64,000 bases of DNA, from NCBI GenBank assembly GCA_934591895.1, contig CAKTPP010000007.1, forward strand, positions 1-64,000, written 5' to 3'. The notes under the pieces were generated by a model. The model was not told the origin of the DNA and made no database searches. It saw nothing but the letters and a program-made list of their open reading frames with translations. The position numbers were made by a program, and so were the translations under genes. The DNA comes from an uncultured Oscillospiraceae bacterium. GTDB lineage: Bacteria; Bacillota; Clostridia; Oscillospirales; Oscillospiraceae. Below are positions 63,499-64,000 of the stretch, piece by piece (position 1 is the stretch's first letter; every line of letters starts with the position of its first letter).

Positions 63499-64000
63499 AT
63501 GAGCAAGTATGAAGCCGGATTTCTCGGCGCCGGAAATATGGGCGGCGCGCTGGCGGCTGCCGCAGCGCGGCAGATGACAGGGGAGCGGGTCGCCGTCTCG
63601 TGCAGCACCCCTGCGCACAGTGCGGCGGCGGCCGAGCGGCTCGGCTGCCGGGCGGCTGCGCCGGAGGAGATCCTGCGCGAGAGCAGGTTCGTGTTCCTCG
63701 GCGTCAAGCCGCAGATGCTCGACGGCGTGGTGCAGTCGCTGTCCGCGCCCATCGCGGCGTCGGAGGGCATTTTCGTGTCCATGCTTGCGGGCGTGCAGCT
63801 CGAGCGGCTCGAGCGGACGCTCGGCGCGGACAAAAAGATCATCCGCATCCTGCCGAACACTCCCTGTGCGGTGGGGCAGGGCGTCGTGCTCTACTGCGCG
63901 AATACGCGCGTCACGGACGATGACATCGCGGCGTTTTGTGCGCTCATGGCGGACGCGGGCATCGTCGACCCCGTGCCGGAGCAGCTCATCGACGCCGGCT
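63499..64000 (+). CDS. proC: Pyrroline-5-carboxylate reductase (3' truncated by window end)
   Basis: ATG 63499 behind GAGGAGG. 167 residues are visible. The Rossmann motif is GFLGAGNMGGALA and later VFLGVKPQML and RILPNTPCAVGQG. It makes proline from P5C, the last step after proB and proA. The C-terminal dimer domain lies beyond the window. Confidence 0.95.
   Translation, partial: MSKYEAGFLGAGNMGGALAAAAARQMTGERVAVSCSTPAHSAAAAERLGCRAAAPEEILRESRFVFLGVKPQMLDGVVQSLSAPIAASEGIFVSMLAGVQLERLERTLGADKKIIRILPNTPCAVGQGVVLYCANTRVTDDDIAAFCALMADAGIVDPVPEQLIDAG

Noticed and set aside
1..64000. rRNA, tmRNA, CRISPR arrays or insertion sequences
   Set aside because: None recognised on either strand; the only mobile feature found is the cotJC element.

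Overview
The window comes from the chromosome of a high-GC, endospore-forming member of the Clostridia, most likely Oscillospiraceae. This rests on gene content and style rather than a database match: strong AGGAGG-type ribosome sites, TTGACA-17-TATAAT promoters, T-box, TPP and lysine riboswitches, sporulation genes (ypeB, cotJ), a RicT/KhpB/YidC set and heavy use of GC-ending codons. There are about 65 genes, mostly packed in short operons on both strands. There is no rRNA and no CRISPR; two tRNA genes are present (Val-GAC and Gly-CCC).

Layout. 1-4010: end of an unknown protein, then a structured leader and a Phn-type ABC importer (binding protein, ATPase, fused double permease). 4244-6045: a WYL regulator and a TPP riboswitch controlling thiT. 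6165-11591: rpmH-rnpA-yidD-yidC-khpB, then acpP, holB and ricT. 11645-22594: an SDR enzyme, a PASTA protein, a phosphodiesterase, three small unknown genes, wecB-tagO, trpS, gltX, ypeB and a Big2-domain protein. 22690-31929: tRNA-Val, several metabolic genes, a prolyl-tRNA deacylase, HAD, Sir2, a TagA-type glycosyltransferase, tmk, an MTHFS-type ligase and mltG. 31943-41264: a U32 protein, an alaS T-box operon, hinT, comEC, holA, RNase M5 and nrdR. 41261-51776: DUF4363-YetF, dapF, a NagB-like protein, glmM, asnA, membrane proteins, tRNA-Gly and a MATE exporter. 52125-58531: the cotJ spore-coat operon with a 5.4-kb element inside cotJC. 58655-64000: an SLH protein, cysK and proBAC.

The most remarkable locus is cotJC. 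The N-terminal 61 codons lie at 52560-52742 and the other 138 codons at 58115-58528, in the same orientation. The 10-bp sequence GGTACGGAAG is present at both breakpoints. Joining the two copies restores an in-frame 199-residue CotJC (manganese-catalase family) with its metal ligands. The 5372-bp insert carries a large serine recombinase with a 58-residue partner, plus a lysine-riboswitch-controlled ABC transporter. This is the architecture of a skin-type element that is excised in the mother cell during sporulation, here disrupting cotJC.

Other unusual items are: a cysteine-rich 18-codon leader peptide upstream of cysK (candidate cysteine attenuator); a substrate-binding protein whose two lobes are encoded in swapped order (circular permutation); a degenerate TPP-like leader before the Phn-type importer; a NagB-family protein lacking catalytic residues; a CotJA-CotJB fusion; and three convergent gene pairs whose stop codons overlap.
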